From positions 1-37,251 of the forward strand of contig CASCZI010000008.1 in the NCBI GenBank assembly GCA_949156565.1: a stretch of DNA of 37,251 bases, given 5' to 3'. Numbering within the stretch: the stretch's first letter is position 1; each line of letters opens with the position of its first letter. The notes below the pieces were generated by a model. That model worked only from the letters and a program-made list of their open reading frames with translations. It had not been told where the DNA came from and did no database searches. Shown here in pieces: positions 23,286-32,721 of the stretch. This DNA is from an uncultured Alphaproteobacteria bacterium (GTDB taxonomy: Bacteria; Pseudomonadota; Alphaproteobacteria; Rs-D84). The translations under genes and the position numbers were made by a program.

Positions 23286-24038
23286 GCATTCGAAATATTA
23301 CAAAAATCCGGTGGCATCCGCGCCGCACGAATAATTACCGACCATTTTGGTCCAATGACCGGTATTCGGGTTCGTCGTATTGCCCGGCAATTGCGCCGGG
23401 ACGTGCCCGTGGCCAAGATTATTCATGAAAAATGGTTTTATGGCATACGATTTTATACCAACACGGCAACACTGGACCCGCGGCCCGATACAGAAACACT
23501 TGTATCAGCGGTTATAAAAGATTGCACGTTGGACGCCCCTCGCATTCTGGACGCTGGGACGGGTACCGGGTGTATTATTGGGGCATTGGCCAAGAATATA
23601 CCAACCATGCATGGCATTGGTATTGATCGATCATGGGGGGCGGTGCGCGTCGCACGAAAAAACATGCGTCGGTTGGGCTTGGCCGACCGAATTGACATAT
23701 TATGGCGCGGATTTGCTACCTTTGGCCCGGATAGGTGTTTCGATATCGTGGTGACCAATCCCCCGTATATCGCGCATGGGGATACCATGGTTGATGCCGG
23801 TGCCCGTCATGACCCGGCCATGGCATTATACGCACGGGACAATGGATTGGCGGCATATAAAACAATTGCACGACGGGCCACGCAATGGTTGCGGCCCGGG
23901 GGACGCATTTATATGGAAATTGGCATTGACCAGGAAACGCCCGTTCGTGAAATCTTTGATCATTTCGGATATAAATTTGTGCGATCTGAACAAGATCTGG
24001 GTGGCATTACCCGCGTTTTGATTTTTGATTATTCTTGA
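23271..24038 (+). CDS. prmC: Peptide chain release factor glutamine methyltransferase
   Basis: PrmC methylates the GGQ glutamine of release factors RF1 and RF2. SAM-binding motif I is LDAGTGTGCIIGALA, the acidic loop is IGIDRSWGAV, and the hallmark substrate-glutamine motif is NPPYIA. A PRPDTE-type element (DPRPDTETL) is present. 255 residues, slightly shorter than E. coli because the N-terminal helical domain is reduced. The start has no RBS and probably begins the mRNA. The 3' end overlaps the convergent recombinase gene by 10 bases. Confidence 0.93.
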   Translation: MTINQAFEILQKSGGIRAARIITDHFGPMTGIRVRRIARQLRRDVPVAKIIHEKWFYGIRFYTNTATLDPRPDTETLVSAVIKDCTLDAPRILDAGTGTGCIIGALAKNIPTMHGIGIDRSWGAVRVARKNMRRLGLADRIDILWRGFATFGPDRCFDIVVTNPPYIAHGDTMVDAGARHDPAMALYARDNGLAAYKTIARRATQWLRPGGRIYMEIGIDQETPVREIFDHFGYKFVRSEQDLGGITRVLIFDYS

Positions 24039-24955
24039 TTATTTTCTGTCCCGGCACGTGGATGGGCATGATTATAAATGTTCATAATTTCGGCCATATT
24101 GACCCGGGTATACAATTGTGTGGTCGATAACGATGAATGCCCCAATAATTCTTGTAATGTTCGCAAATCTGCCCCATCCGCCAACAGCGCCGTGGCAAAC
24201 GTATGACGCAATGCATGTGGGGTCACGAAATCCGGCAATTGCAAATAATGGCGTAACTTTTCTACCACTTTTTCCGCCATCCGCGACGTCATCGGCAATC
24301 CGCGCACACTGCGAAATAACGGATCTTCTGGGGCCGCCCCCCCGGGACGCAATGCCACATAACGATCAATTGCATCATAAACCGCGGGTAATATGGGAAC
24401 AATACGTTCTTTGTTCCCCTTGCCCATAATGCACAATGTTGCGGGCCGTTGGGCGATATCACGATTGGTTAATCCCAACGCCTCTGACACGCGCAAACCG
24501 CACCCAAACAGCAATACCACCAATGCCCAATCCCGGGCGGCAATCCATGGGGTTTCCCCATCCATCGCACACACGGCATCATGCATATCGGCCACATCAT
24601 CCGTTTCAAGGGCCTTGGACAATGCGCGCGGTATTTTTGGCGCAGAAATCAGACCAATGGCATGATTTTCAATATGATAATTTTTATTCAAATAACGATA
24701 AAATGTTCGCACCGCTGCCAATGCACGTGCCGTGGATTTATGCGATATACTTCGTTGAATGCGATTGGCCATCCATGCCCGAAACGCAACCGTATCCACA
24801 CCGGCCATGTCATGCAATAAAACCGTCCCCCCACGGTATGCGGCATAGAATTTGATCATATCCCAAATGTCACGTTCATATGCCGCCACCGTATGTGGGG
24901 AACAATTTTTGGTGCGTGCCAAATAATCTAAAAATTCGGCAATGATTTCATTCAT
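24029..24955 (-). CDS. XerC/XerD-like tyrosine recombinase
   Basis: 308-residue housekeeping recombinase for chromosome dimer resolution. The core-binding domain opens with the Xer pattern (LARTKNCSPHTVAAYERDI). Catalytic residues are seen in FGCGLRVSEALGL (Arg), GKGNKERIVP (Lys), HALRHTFATAL (His, Arg), ELLGHSSLSTTQLY (His and the Tyr nucleophile). The sequence alone does not separate XerC from XerD. Its start overlaps the SIMPL gene stop by four bases, so the two form one transcript. It is far from the element integrase and of a different subfamily. Confidence 0.9.
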   Translation of the reverse strand: MNEIIAEFLDYLARTKNCSPHTVAAYERDIWDMIKFYAAYRGGTVLLHDMAGVDTVAFRAWMANRIQRSISHKSTARALAAVRTFYRYLNKNYHIENHAIGLISAPKIPRALSKALETDDVADMHDAVCAMDGETPWIAARDWALVVLLFGCGLRVSEALGLTNRDIAQRPATLCIMGKGNKERIVPILPAVYDAIDRYVALRPGGAAPEDPLFRSVRGLPMTSRMAEKVVEKLRHYLQLPDFVTPHALRHTFATALLADGADLRTLQELLGHSSLSTTQLYTRVNMAEIMNIYNHAHPRAGTENNQE

Positions 24956-25677
24956 TTAATTTCAAAAACCGCCGACACAGAAACAGATAATTCTGTATCC
25001 TTGGCCACGATACCACCCGCACTAAATGCGGCTTCTTCGGCAACCGCCATTTTGGCCGACCGCAGATAGTTCGACGTCGGACGTACCACATTATTCACCG
25101 CGGCCCCATATTCAACAGCAATCATTTTTCCAGCACGACGATTATCCCCCGCGGCCAATGCGTTGGCCCGCACACGCGCATTTTCAACCGCCGTTCCCAA
25201 ACATTTTTCCAAAATTGGCTTCATGGTTTCTGTGCTGGTAAACATCCGCAGATTTTCCGTATAGATGTTTTGCATGCCAGCAAATTTAGTCAATATTTTT
25301 TCGATGGTTTCGATGTTATCGGCCGATACTTCGATCGCGATGGTTGTTTCAATACCCAACTTGACAGATTTTTGGGCATCGCGATCCCATTCTGTTTTCT
25401 CGTACGAATCAAACTGGGTCGTTTGCATTTCAACGTCCAATGTCTTTAGATATGCCGTCATGGCGGCCACTTGGGCACTGGCCAATTTCATGGATTGGGC
25501 CGCATTTTTATCCAATGTTGTCACACGCAATGTGATGGCCGTACGATCTTTGGGTGCCGTGGTCAGGCATTCGCCCGTCACCGCAATTGTCCGCGAATCA
25601 CGGGCCGGTCCACCAACCCATGCGATCACCGCGGCGGCGGCGATTATTGCCGCAGCGGTCAAGATTGTTTTCTGCAT
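24952..25677 (-). CDS. SIMPL domain (DUF541) periplasmic protein
   Basis: An N-terminal signal anchor (KTILTAAAIIAAAAVIAW) is followed by the SIMPL/DUF541 fold: ISVTG-like start TIAVTGECLTTAPKDRTAITL, an amphipathic helix with TLDKNAAQSMKLASA, and VSADNIETIEKILTKFAG. 241 residues. The family is periplasmic or exported and of uncertain biochemical role, often linked to stress. RBS AAAGGAGAA precedes ATG 25677. It is the first gene of the two-gene transcript with the recombinase. Confidence 0.85.
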   Translation of the reverse strand: MQKTILTAAAIIAAAAVIAWVGGPARDSRTIAVTGECLTTAPKDRTAITLRVTTLDKNAAQSMKLASAQVAAMTAYLKTLDVEMQTTQFDSYEKTEWDRDAQKSVKLGIETTIAIEVSADNIETIEKILTKFAGMQNIYTENLRMFTSTETMKPILEKCLGTAVENARVRANALAAGDNRRAGKMIAVEYGAAVNNVVRPTSNYLRSAKMAVAEEAAFSAGGIVAKDTELSVSVSAVFEIK

Positions 25678-25744
25678 TTTCTTTTCTCCTTTGGTTTATC
25701 TTATCCCCTATTCTAATACCTTTGTTTCATAAATCAAAGTGTAA

Positions 25745-25772
25745 AAAAAATCCCCCCGAACGAGGGATTTTT
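25745..25772 (-). terminator. trpS terminator
   Basis: Stem AAATCCC/GGGATTT with a nine-base apical region; on the minus strand a run of T follows. It sits about 60 bases after the trpS stop. Confidence 0.75.
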
Positions 25773-25835
25773 ACCTTGGACAATGGTGGCACATCTTTGT
25801 CTATTCTACTCATTACGAACCACCTTTATATCCAT

Positions 25836-26828
25836 TTATCCCAACATTGCGTGTTTAACGCGATTATATGTTTGTTCGGCAACCGCGCGGGCATGTTCGG
25901 CCCCGGCCGCCAATACCGCGTCAATTTCCGCCGGATTTGCCATCAATCGTTCATATTCCATCCGTACCGGTGTCAATGCGGCATTAACCTTGTCAAACAA
26001 TTCTGTCTTGGCCATCCCATATCCCATTCCCGGCGCGGCAAAGCGGGCACGAAAATCTGCCAATTCGTCGGCATTGGCAAAATGTGCATAGAGTTGCACA
26101 ATCGTCGACGCATCCGGATCTTTGGGTTCATCGGGCATTTTAGAATCGGTGATAATACGCATAATTTTCTTTTTTAATTCATTTTCCGGACAAAGCAAGG
26201 GAATCGTGTTGTCGTACGATTTACTCATCTTACGGCCATCCAGACCCGGAATAATACCTGTATCTTGGCCGATAGCCGGTTCCGGTAATTTAAATGTTTC
26301 GCCATAGATTTTATTAAAATATCCGGCAATATCACGCGCAAATTCCACATGCTGTTTCTGATCGGCGCCAACGGGGACAATATCGGTCCCATACAATAAT
26401 ATATCCGCCGCCATCAACACCGGATATGTATAAAGCCCCATATTCACCCCGGCATCGGTATCCAACCCAGCCGCCGTATTTTTATCCACAGACGCCTTGT
26501 ACGAATGGGCACGGTTCATCAATCCCTTTGGCGTAACATTCATCAGCATCGTTGCCAATTGTGATACCTGAACAATATCAGATTGCCGGAATAAAACAGC
26601 ATTTTCCAAATCTAGCCCGGCCGCCATCAACAACGCCGCAATTTCATAGGTATGACGCCGTATCTGGGCCGCGTCATGGATTGTATTTAATGCATGCAAA
26701 TCCGCAATAAACATATATGTTTTATTGTGACGTGCCATTTCAATCAATGGCTTTAACGCACCAACATAATTGCCAATATGCGGAATACCGGTCGGCTTGA
26801 TCCCCGTTAAAACAATTTTTTCTGACAT
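25836..26828 (-). CDS. trpS: Tryptophanyl-tRNA synthetase
   Basis: Class I synthetase charging tRNA-Trp. Start chosen at ATG 26828 (MSEKIVLTGIKPTG) with AAAGGA upstream. The HIGH-equivalent is PHIGNY and the KMSKS loop is KMSKSYDN, after the dimer-interface residues of the Rossmann domain. 330 residues, normal. Transcribed alone, with its own terminator. Confidence 0.97.
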   Translation of the reverse strand: MSEKIVLTGIKPTGIPHIGNYVGALKPLIEMARHNKTYMFIADLHALNTIHDAAQIRRHTYEIAALLMAAGLDLENAVLFRQSDIVQVSQLATMLMNVTPKGLMNRAHSYKASVDKNTAAGLDTDAGVNMGLYTYPVLMAADILLYGTDIVPVGADQKQHVEFARDIAGYFNKIYGETFKLPEPAIGQDTGIIPGLDGRKMSKSYDNTIPLLCPENELKKKIMRIITDSKMPDEPKDPDASTIVQLYAHFANADELADFRARFAAPGMGYGMAKTELFDKVNAALTPVRMEYERLMANPAEIDAVLAAGAEHARAVAEQTYNRVKHAMLG

Positions 26829-26953
26829 TTTTTTATCCTTTGTTACCCCCATTTTAATACGTTTTTTATGAAAATAAAAGTCAGAAATGACATCCGCATC
26901 ATATAAAAATTATCAATTCCCCGCACCCATTGGCCATACCACACATTCATTAA

Positions 26954-26977
26954 AAATCCCGCCATCTGGCGGGATTT
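26954..26977 (-). terminator. RNase J terminator
   Basis: Eleven-pair stem AAATCCCGCCA/TGGCGGGATTT just after the stop of the RNase J gene, with a T run on the minus strand. The stem is identical to the one after alaS at 29893. Confidence 0.85.
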
Positions 26978-26978
26978 C

Positions 26979-28826
26979 TTATTTTTGAACAAAGTGCACA
27001 TTGTATTGCGGCTTTTTATCGGCACCCAATGCGGCACGTACAACACGGTTTGTTGCCACCTGAACCGCGCGAACCAAATTATCACGATCCTTGCGTTCTG
27101 CCTTGGTCAATGCATCAATCGCCTTGGTGATTTCAATTTGAATCTGACGTTTCATGAAACCGGTGGTGTCGGTTTCAAAGATACCGGCACTGGACACTTC
27201 GGGCACACCCTTTAAGAATCCGCGTTTATCCACCGGTAACGTCACAAAGACGGCACCATTTGTGGCAATCTTTTTGCGGTTTTTGTAAACCTGATCATTG
27301 GCGGATCGTTCGGTTTCACCCTCCATCACGACAAAGCCGGTTGGGACCGTTTCTGTGACGTATGGTTCCGCCCCATCTGCCAACGCGATCATTTCCCCGT
27401 TGTGAACAACCATCATAAATTTGGCCCCACCCCGTTCCATCGCCATTTTTCCATTCAACATTTCGTTGATATAATCCCCATGCATCGGCACCGCAACCTG
27501 GGGATGAACCATATCATAAAATCGTTCAAATTCCGGACGACCGGCATGGCCACTGGCGTGAACGTTGGTGGTATCAAAAATCGTATGCGTGCGAATCCCC
27601 ATCCGCGCCAATTTGTTATAAAGGAAAGATACTTCTTGTTCACGGCCTGGGATAATAATAGCACTAAAGACCACGGTATCTGTCGGTTGCAGTTTCATTT
27701 CCTTTACATGCCCCCGACATAAACGGGTCAACATGGCATATTGTTCGCCCTGGGATCCGGTCAAGAATATGGCCTGTTTTTCGGCGGGCAAATCCTTGAT
27801 TTCGGAATGCAGATAGACTTCTTCTTTGTCCAGATATCCAAATTCAATTCCCATTTCCCGAAATTCTGGTAACCCGACATAGGGCACAGGACGCGGATTA
27901 CTGCGTTCTTTGATCGCGGCAACACGTCCCGCGGCACGCGCCGCATCGGCAAACATTTTGATACGCGCAATGGACCGGGAATATCCCGTTACAATAACGC
28001 GTCCCGGGGCATTTTTCATGATTTCGGTTAATGCGTCACGAACCTCTACCTCGGTCGTTTGACGGGTTTGACGGGAAATTGATGTCGAATCCGACATCAC
28101 CGCCAATAATTTCGGATCTGAACCGATTTCACGTAACCGGGCAAAATCTGTGGCCGGTTCCAATGGATTATCATCATTAAATGTCCAATCCCCCGTATGC
28201 AGGATTTTCCCCGCCGGGGTTTTGATGATCAGCATTTGCGCCTCTGGCACGGAATGTGTAACGTGAAATGTTTCAATTTCAAATGGCGGAATTTTAAAAG
28301 AATCCCCATTGTGATCGGTCACGATAATATCCTTGGACGGATTGAAATCAATTTCACAACCCTGAAATGTGCGACGAATAATTTCGGCGGCAAAACGGGT
28401 GCAATAAATCGGCTTTCTAAATTTGGGCCAAATATATTTTAACGCCCCAATATGATCTTCGTGGGCATGGGTAATCACAAACCCCACAACGTCCTTTTTA
28501 CGCTTTTCCAGCCATGTTGTATCACAATATTGGACATCACCGGCGCCGATTTCTTCTTCAAGAAATCCCATTCCGCAATCCACCACCAGGTATTTTCCCC
28601 GATACTTATACACATACATGTTTTGACCAACATGTTCCAAACCACCCAACGCCAAGAAATATATCTTGTCATCATTGGCATCGTTTTCGGCCGTCGTCAT
28701 ACCCGAAATTTTGGCCGGCGCCATGGGTGTATTACCACGACGCTTTTTCTCGTGGCGCGGTGCATCCGATGCACGCACGTCATTTTCGGGCGCGGGTTGC
28801 GCCGCATGTTCACGTACTTTGACCAT
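26979..28826 (-). CDS. rnj: Ribonuclease J
   Basis: RNase J is a metallo-beta-lactamase/beta-CASP RNase with 5'-exo and endo activity, used in place of or beside RNase E. The metal site is THAHEDHIGALK with later ligands in LHTGDWTFND and VHASGHAGRPE. The beta-CASP and C-terminal domains are of normal length. An N-terminal extension of about 50 residues (charged, Ala/Pro-rich, ending before KIYFLALGGLEHVGQN) is unusual. ATG 28826 is preceded by AAAGGAA. Confidence 0.95.
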   Translation of the reverse strand: MVKVREHAAQPAPENDVRASDAPRHEKKRRGNTPMAPAKISGMTTAENDANDDKIYFLALGGLEHVGQNMYVYKYRGKYLVVDCGMGFLEEEIGAGDVQYCDTTWLEKRKKDVVGFVITHAHEDHIGALKYIWPKFRKPIYCTRFAAEIIRRTFQGCEIDFNPSKDIIVTDHNGDSFKIPPFEIETFHVTHSVPEAQMLIIKTPAGKILHTGDWTFNDDNPLEPATDFARLREIGSDPKLLAVMSDSTSISRQTRQTTEVEVRDALTEIMKNAPGRVIVTGYSRSIARIKMFADAARAAGRVAAIKERSNPRPVPYVGLPEFREMGIEFGYLDKEEVYLHSEIKDLPAEKQAIFLTGSQGEQYAMLTRLCRGHVKEMKLQPTDTVVFSAIIIPGREQEVSFLYNKLARMGIRTHTIFDTTNVHASGHAGRPEFERFYDMVHPQVAVPMHGDYINEMLNGKMAMERGGAKFMMVVHNGEMIALADGAEPYVTETVPTGFVVMEGETERSANDQVYKNRKKIATNGAVFVTLPVDKRGFLKGVPEVSSAGIFETDTTGFMKRQIQIEITKAIDALTKAERKDRDNLVRAVQVATNRVVRAALGADKKPQYNVHFVQK

Positions 28827-28862
28827 ATATTCATTCCTTTGTTTATGGTTTTATCAATCGCA

Positions 28863-29060
28863 TCACCACCGGAATCCATTGCGAATAAAGGATCTGTCTT
28901 TATTTGTAGTGAATCCGTGGCAATGCGGGCATTTGTCGTCCCCAAAATCGTATCCAAAATTTGATGGATGCCGGGGACAAATTTCATACCAATCGTCCGA
29001 TGGACGATGGAATTCCCTGCTACACCCCATGCATACTAATAAAAAATACCAAAAATGCAA
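28863..29060 (-). CDS. Possible small zinc-ribbon protein
   Basis: A 65-codon frame from TTG 29060 contains CMGC and, 40 residues later, CPHCHGF with an intervening ICPRHPSNFGYDF segment, so it has both Cys pairs of a zinc ribbon. The first pair requires a start upstream of the ATG at 29030. No good RBS is visible. It lies 36 bases before RNase J on the same strand. The rest of 28827-29169 holds no other feature except a plus-strand promoter. It may be a real small protein or chance. Confidence 0.35.
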   Translation of the reverse strand: MHFWYFLLVCMGCSREFHRPSDDWYEICPRHPSNFGYDFGDDKCPHCHGFTTNKDRSFIRNGFRW

Positions 29061-29122
29061 GGAGAAATAAATTCCCCCCCATGATAAAACACACCCAATA
29101 CATCCGAAACGGCTAAATTAAC

Positions 29123-29150
29123 TTGACAATTTTCCAATCGGTGCTACACT
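29123..29150 (+). promoter_or_regulatory. Promoter of the 29170 membrane protein gene
   Basis: TTGACA (29123-29128), a 16-base spacer and TACACT (29145-29150), then a short leader with AGAGG before ATG 29170. Confidence 0.65.
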
Positions 29151-29169
29151 TACCCAAAAGAGGCTTTAC

Positions 29170-29892
29170 ATGACCAAAATCAATTTTCCCCAAACAGAAA
29201 AAGAACAAAAACGGGCAGAACGCAAATCGGAAAAAGCAACACGCAAACAAGAAAAGGCCGAGGATCGGGCCTATCTTAGACCGCTGTGTACGGGGATGCC
29301 GTTGCTGTCAATGGAATATCTGCCGAACGCATGGTCAAGTGATTCGTTATCCGGATTCTTGGTAAAGGGGCTAGCACTAATGGGGCTGGGGACTGGGATT
29401 TTTATATATTATGCCAATGGTCTTGAATTTGATTTCACGTGCCTGCACCCCGGCAAAAACATATTGGTCCTGCCCATCGGGTTAAATGTGATCTATGCGT
29501 TGGGGTTGGCCGGTCTGATGCTCTATAATCGCAAAAAGGTCATTTATGAACGCGGCCTTGATTTTGGGTTTAATGATGATGTCTGTGATTCGAATTTTAA
29601 CGTCGCCTTTGAGAAATATTCGAATGAATATGACCTAAATCGTGGTTCTTTTTACTGCATTTCACGCCCATTGTTGAAAAATCGGTCGATGAACAGCCCG
29701 ATTTATTTTGCAAAAATTCTAAATTACGCCTACACAAATGACAAGATTATCCAGGAAAATCCCACCTTTGTCCGTACGATTATAGAGGGGCACCTAACAA
29801 ACCATCCCGAAGACATTCAACGGGTCTTGGATGTATTCAATGCGGAAACATTGCCAAAAAGCATTCGAAAATACATCCCAAAAACGCATTAA
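29170..29892 (+). CDS. Two-TM membrane protein of unknown function
   Basis: 240 residues. A very charged N-terminal helix (about residues 10-33, Lys/Glu/Arg) is likely coiled coil. Two membrane segments follow, at about 63-82 (VKGLALMGLGTGIFIYYA) and 98-119. The C-terminal 120 residues are soluble and contain several aromatic-rich strands. No family recognised. It has its own promoter and is convergent with alaS, sharing the terminator. Confidence 0.75.
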   Translation: MTKINFPQTEKEQKRAERKSEKATRKQEKAEDRAYLRPLCTGMPLLSMEYLPNAWSSDSLSGFLVKGLALMGLGTGIFIYYANGLEFDFTCLHPGKNILVLPIGLNVIYALGLAGLMLYNRKKVIYERGLDFGFNDDVCDSNFNVAFEKYSNEYDLNRGSFYCISRPLLKNRSMNSPIYFAKILNYAYTNDKIIQENPTFVRTIIEGHLTNHPEDIQRVLDVFNAETLPKSIRKYIPKTH

Positions 29893-29920
29893 AAATCCCG
29901 CCAGATGGCGGGATTTTTTT
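29893..29920. terminator. Bidirectional terminator between membrane gene and alaS
   Basis: Stem AAATCCCGCCA/TGGCGGGATTT, loop GA, T run on the plus strand and A run on the left. It directly joins the two convergent genes and the alaS stop lies in its flank. Confidence 0.88.
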
Positions 29921-32066
29921 ATTCGGCCATGGTTCCAACCGACATCGTAATACGGCGGATACCACTGCTGATAGATTTTTCTTTATTAATCTTGGCGCGG
30001 ATAATTTCACCGGTGTGCGTTACATGGGTACCGCCGCACAGTTCACACGATACGTCACCGGCCGTGATCACACGGACCCGATCACCATATTTTTCCCCAA
30101 ACAATGCCATGGCACCCCTGGCCTTGGCGTCGTCAATCGACATTTCTTCGTGTTTAACAGGCATATCGGCCGCAATCCATTTGTTCACCAGATCTTCGAC
30201 CGCCGTCTTTTCTTCGGCCGTCATGGCCCGACCGAACGAAAAATCAAACCGCACGGAATCGGGCGATACCTTGGACCCGCGCTGTTCCACATCTTCGTTC
30301 AAGACCGAACGTAATGCCGCCTGAAGCAAATGGGTCGCGGTATGTGCACGCGCGGTTTGTTGCCGGACCGTTTTGTTAATGACGGTTTTCACGACATCGC
30401 CCACCGCCAATGGCGCGGTCAATGTTCCCTTGTGAATGACGACGTTGCCCACGCGCGCGGCCTCGGCCACGGTCATGGCGGGAACCCCATCACGATTTAA
30501 TGTGCCGGCATCACCAACCTGGCCACCCTGGGTGCCATAAAATGATGTTTTATCCAACGCCACCTCTACCATATCACCGGTATTTGCCGACGGAACAAAT
30601 TCCCCGTCTTTTAAAATGGCCATAATTTTGGATTCTATATCTGCCACAATGGGAATTTCTGGGGCATCCATTGGACCGTTGGGATCGGCCCATCCACATT
30701 GTATCGCAAAACCGTCTATAGGATATTTTGCGGTGTCGTCGGTCGGGGCCAGTTGTGTCTGGGATTCCCACAGAACCCGTGTTCCCTTGGTATCGGCACG
30801 CGACCGTTCCTTTTGTAATGTCATGGCGGCATCAAACCCGGCGATATCGACATCCATCCCGCGATCACGCAAAATCATTTGCGTTAAATCCAGCGGAAAT
30901 CCATACGTATCAAACAACTTGAACGCCACATCGCCTGGCAATGTTTTGTTGGTCAATTTCGGTAATTCCGCATCCAACAATTTCATCCCGTTGTGTAACA
31001 TGTCGGTGAACGCATTTTCTTCGTTTTCAATAATTTCAAGAACACGATTTTTTTCACGGGCCAATTCTGGATATGCATCCCCCATTTCGGTGATTAATGC
31101 CGGATACAGTTTTGATAATAATGCCCCCCGATGTCCCAACATTTGCCCATGACGCATGGCACGACGCAAAATACGACGAATGACGTATCCCCGATCGGTG
31201 TTCGACGGAATAACACCATCGGCAATGGCAAATCCCACCGCCCGCAGATGGTCGGTTATCACTTTGAACGACGGTGTGTTTTCGGGTGTCTTGGCCACGC
31301 CTGTGACATCCGATACCGCCGCCATTAAATGTTGGAATAAATCCGTATCATAATTATCGTGCACACCCTGCATAATTGCGGCAACCCGTTCCAGACCGGC
31401 ACCCGTATCCACATTCTGTTTCGGCAACGGATTTAAATTTCCATTTGCGTCACGATCAAATTGCATAAACACATCGTTCCAGATTTCAACATAACGGCCG
31501 CCGTCTTCGTCCGCACTGCCCGGGACACCGCCGGGAAATTCCGGTCCAAAATCATAATGCATTTCCGTACATGGACCGCATGGGCCCGTATCACCCGCCG
31601 ACCACCAATTATCTTTGTCCAAACGAATGGCATCTTTGCCGGTAATTTTTTTCCAAATCGCGGTGGCTTCGTCATCGGTCGTATGTGTCGTAACAATGAT
31701 CCGGTTCGGATCCAGACCAAACACCTGGGTTAAAAGTTCCCACGACATTTTAATGGCTTCTTCTTTGAAATAATCGCCAAACGACCAATTGCCCATCATT
31801 TCAAAAAATGTATGATGACGACCATCAAACCCCACCTCGTCCAGGTCATTATGCTTGCCCCCGGCCCGAATACATTTTTGAACATCGGCCACCCGTGGGG
31901 CAAATGGTGCCTGGGTTCCCTGTAAGATTCCTTTCCATGGGACCATACCGGCCACGGTAAATAATAATGTGGGGTCATTTGGAATTAACGACGCCGATGG
32001 CACAATCGTATGTCCGTGATTTGCAAAATAGTCTAAAAATACCTTTCGTATATCATTATATGTCAT
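29919..32066 (-). CDS. alaS: Alanyl-tRNA synthetase lacking the C-Ala domain
   Basis: Class II synthetase. The aminoacylation domain (about residues 1-400) has the class motifs (GMVPWKGIL, FEMMGNWSFGDYF, GAGLERVAAIM). The editing domain carries its zinc ligands in HTATH (His575, His579) and ELCGGTH (Cys677, His681). The protein ends at 715 residues shortly after the editing core, whereas bacterial AlaRS is usually about 870-880. The missing part is the C-Ala (DHHA1-like) domain that docks on the tRNA elbow. The stop is followed at once by a terminator, so this is the real end. RBS AAGGGA before ATG 32066. Confidence 0.95.
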   Translation of the reverse strand: MTYNDIRKVFLDYFANHGHTIVPSASLIPNDPTLLFTVAGMVPWKGILQGTQAPFAPRVADVQKCIRAGGKHNDLDEVGFDGRHHTFFEMMGNWSFGDYFKEEAIKMSWELLTQVFGLDPNRIIVTTHTTDDEATAIWKKITGKDAIRLDKDNWWSAGDTGPCGPCTEMHYDFGPEFPGGVPGSADEDGGRYVEIWNDVFMQFDRDANGNLNPLPKQNVDTGAGLERVAAIMQGVHDNYDTDLFQHLMAAVSDVTGVAKTPENTPSFKVITDHLRAVGFAIADGVIPSNTDRGYVIRRILRRAMRHGQMLGHRGALLSKLYPALITEMGDAYPELAREKNRVLEIIENEENAFTDMLHNGMKLLDAELPKLTNKTLPGDVAFKLFDTYGFPLDLTQMILRDRGMDVDIAGFDAAMTLQKERSRADTKGTRVLWESQTQLAPTDDTAKYPIDGFAIQCGWADPNGPMDAPEIPIVADIESKIMAILKDGEFVPSANTGDMVEVALDKTSFYGTQGGQVGDAGTLNRDGVPAMTVAEAARVGNVVIHKGTLTAPLAVGDVVKTVINKTVRQQTARAHTATHLLQAALRSVLNEDVEQRGSKVSPDSVRFDFSFGRAMTAEEKTAVEDLVNKWIAADMPVKHEEMSIDDAKARGAMALFGEKYGDRVRVITAGDVSCELCGGTHVTHTGEIIRAKINKEKSISSGIRRITMSVGTMAE

Positions 32067-32174
32067 GGATATTATCCCTTGCTTATTTTTATGTCATGCG
32101 ATTTTATCCGTTATTTTTTCATCTTTCAATCACTGATTTATAAAAATGCGATTTTTTTAACGGCCGCTGTATGA

Positions 32175-32213
32175 TATAATTAAGCATAATAATATAAACT
32201 TTGGGGTTATATT
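32175..32213 (+). promoter_or_regulatory. -10 box and inverted repeat before the 32215 gene
   Basis: TATAAT at 32175-32180, then AATATAA (32191-32197) and TTATATT (32207-32213) as a 7-bp inverted repeat spanning the GGGG ribosome-binding region directly before ATG 32215. It could be an operator or an RNA hairpin that occludes the RBS. Confidence 0.4.
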
Positions 32214-32214
32214 A

Positions 32215-32691
32215 ATGAAGCCATTAATGATGTTTTCCATTGTTGCCGTGGCGGGAATTATCCTGGCGGCGGCGTTCGGGTTACGTGTTTTGCCGATGTC
32301 GTCACCGTTACCGGCCGGCATGAATACGGCAGACATATTGTTTGTATGTCCGGCGGAAAATCAATCATGGGTTCAAATTGCAGACATTTTACGACCGGCG
32401 TCACGTCAAATTATTATGGCATTTTGTTTTGTGTCCATGCTGTTGCTGTTTGCATGGGGATGGGCACTGTACCAAAATTTATTAAAAGATAAATTTGTGG
32501 GCGACGCCTATAAAAAGCCCTGGAAAATGACCAAGGCGGTTTTTTGGTTGGCCATGGTCATGATATTATTGACGATGACGCCCAATCATTTCCGCCGTGT
32601 CCAGATTTCTGGCGCACCCGGCAATTGGGTTTTATGTGAAGAATCAGATCTGGGGGCGCGGGCGGTGCGCGCCAATGCGGTTCGGCCATAA
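32215..32691 (+). CDS. Three-TM membrane protein of unknown function
   Basis: 158 residues with hydrophobic segments at about 5-24, 65-87 and 106-121, the last two separated by a basic loop. The first loop contains a Cys-Pro (FVCPAENQS). No family recognised. It is followed by the HU promoter. Confidence 0.65.
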   Translation: MKPLMMFSIVAVAGIILAAAFGLRVLPMSSPLPAGMNTADILFVCPAENQSWVQIADILRPASRQIIMAFCFVSMLLLFAWGWALYQNLLKDKFVGDAYKKPWKMTKAVFWLAMVMILLTMTPNHFRRVQISGAPGNWVLCEESDLGARAVRANAVRP

Positions 32692-32721
32692 AGCCATTTT
32701 TTGCGATCATAAAATATACAC

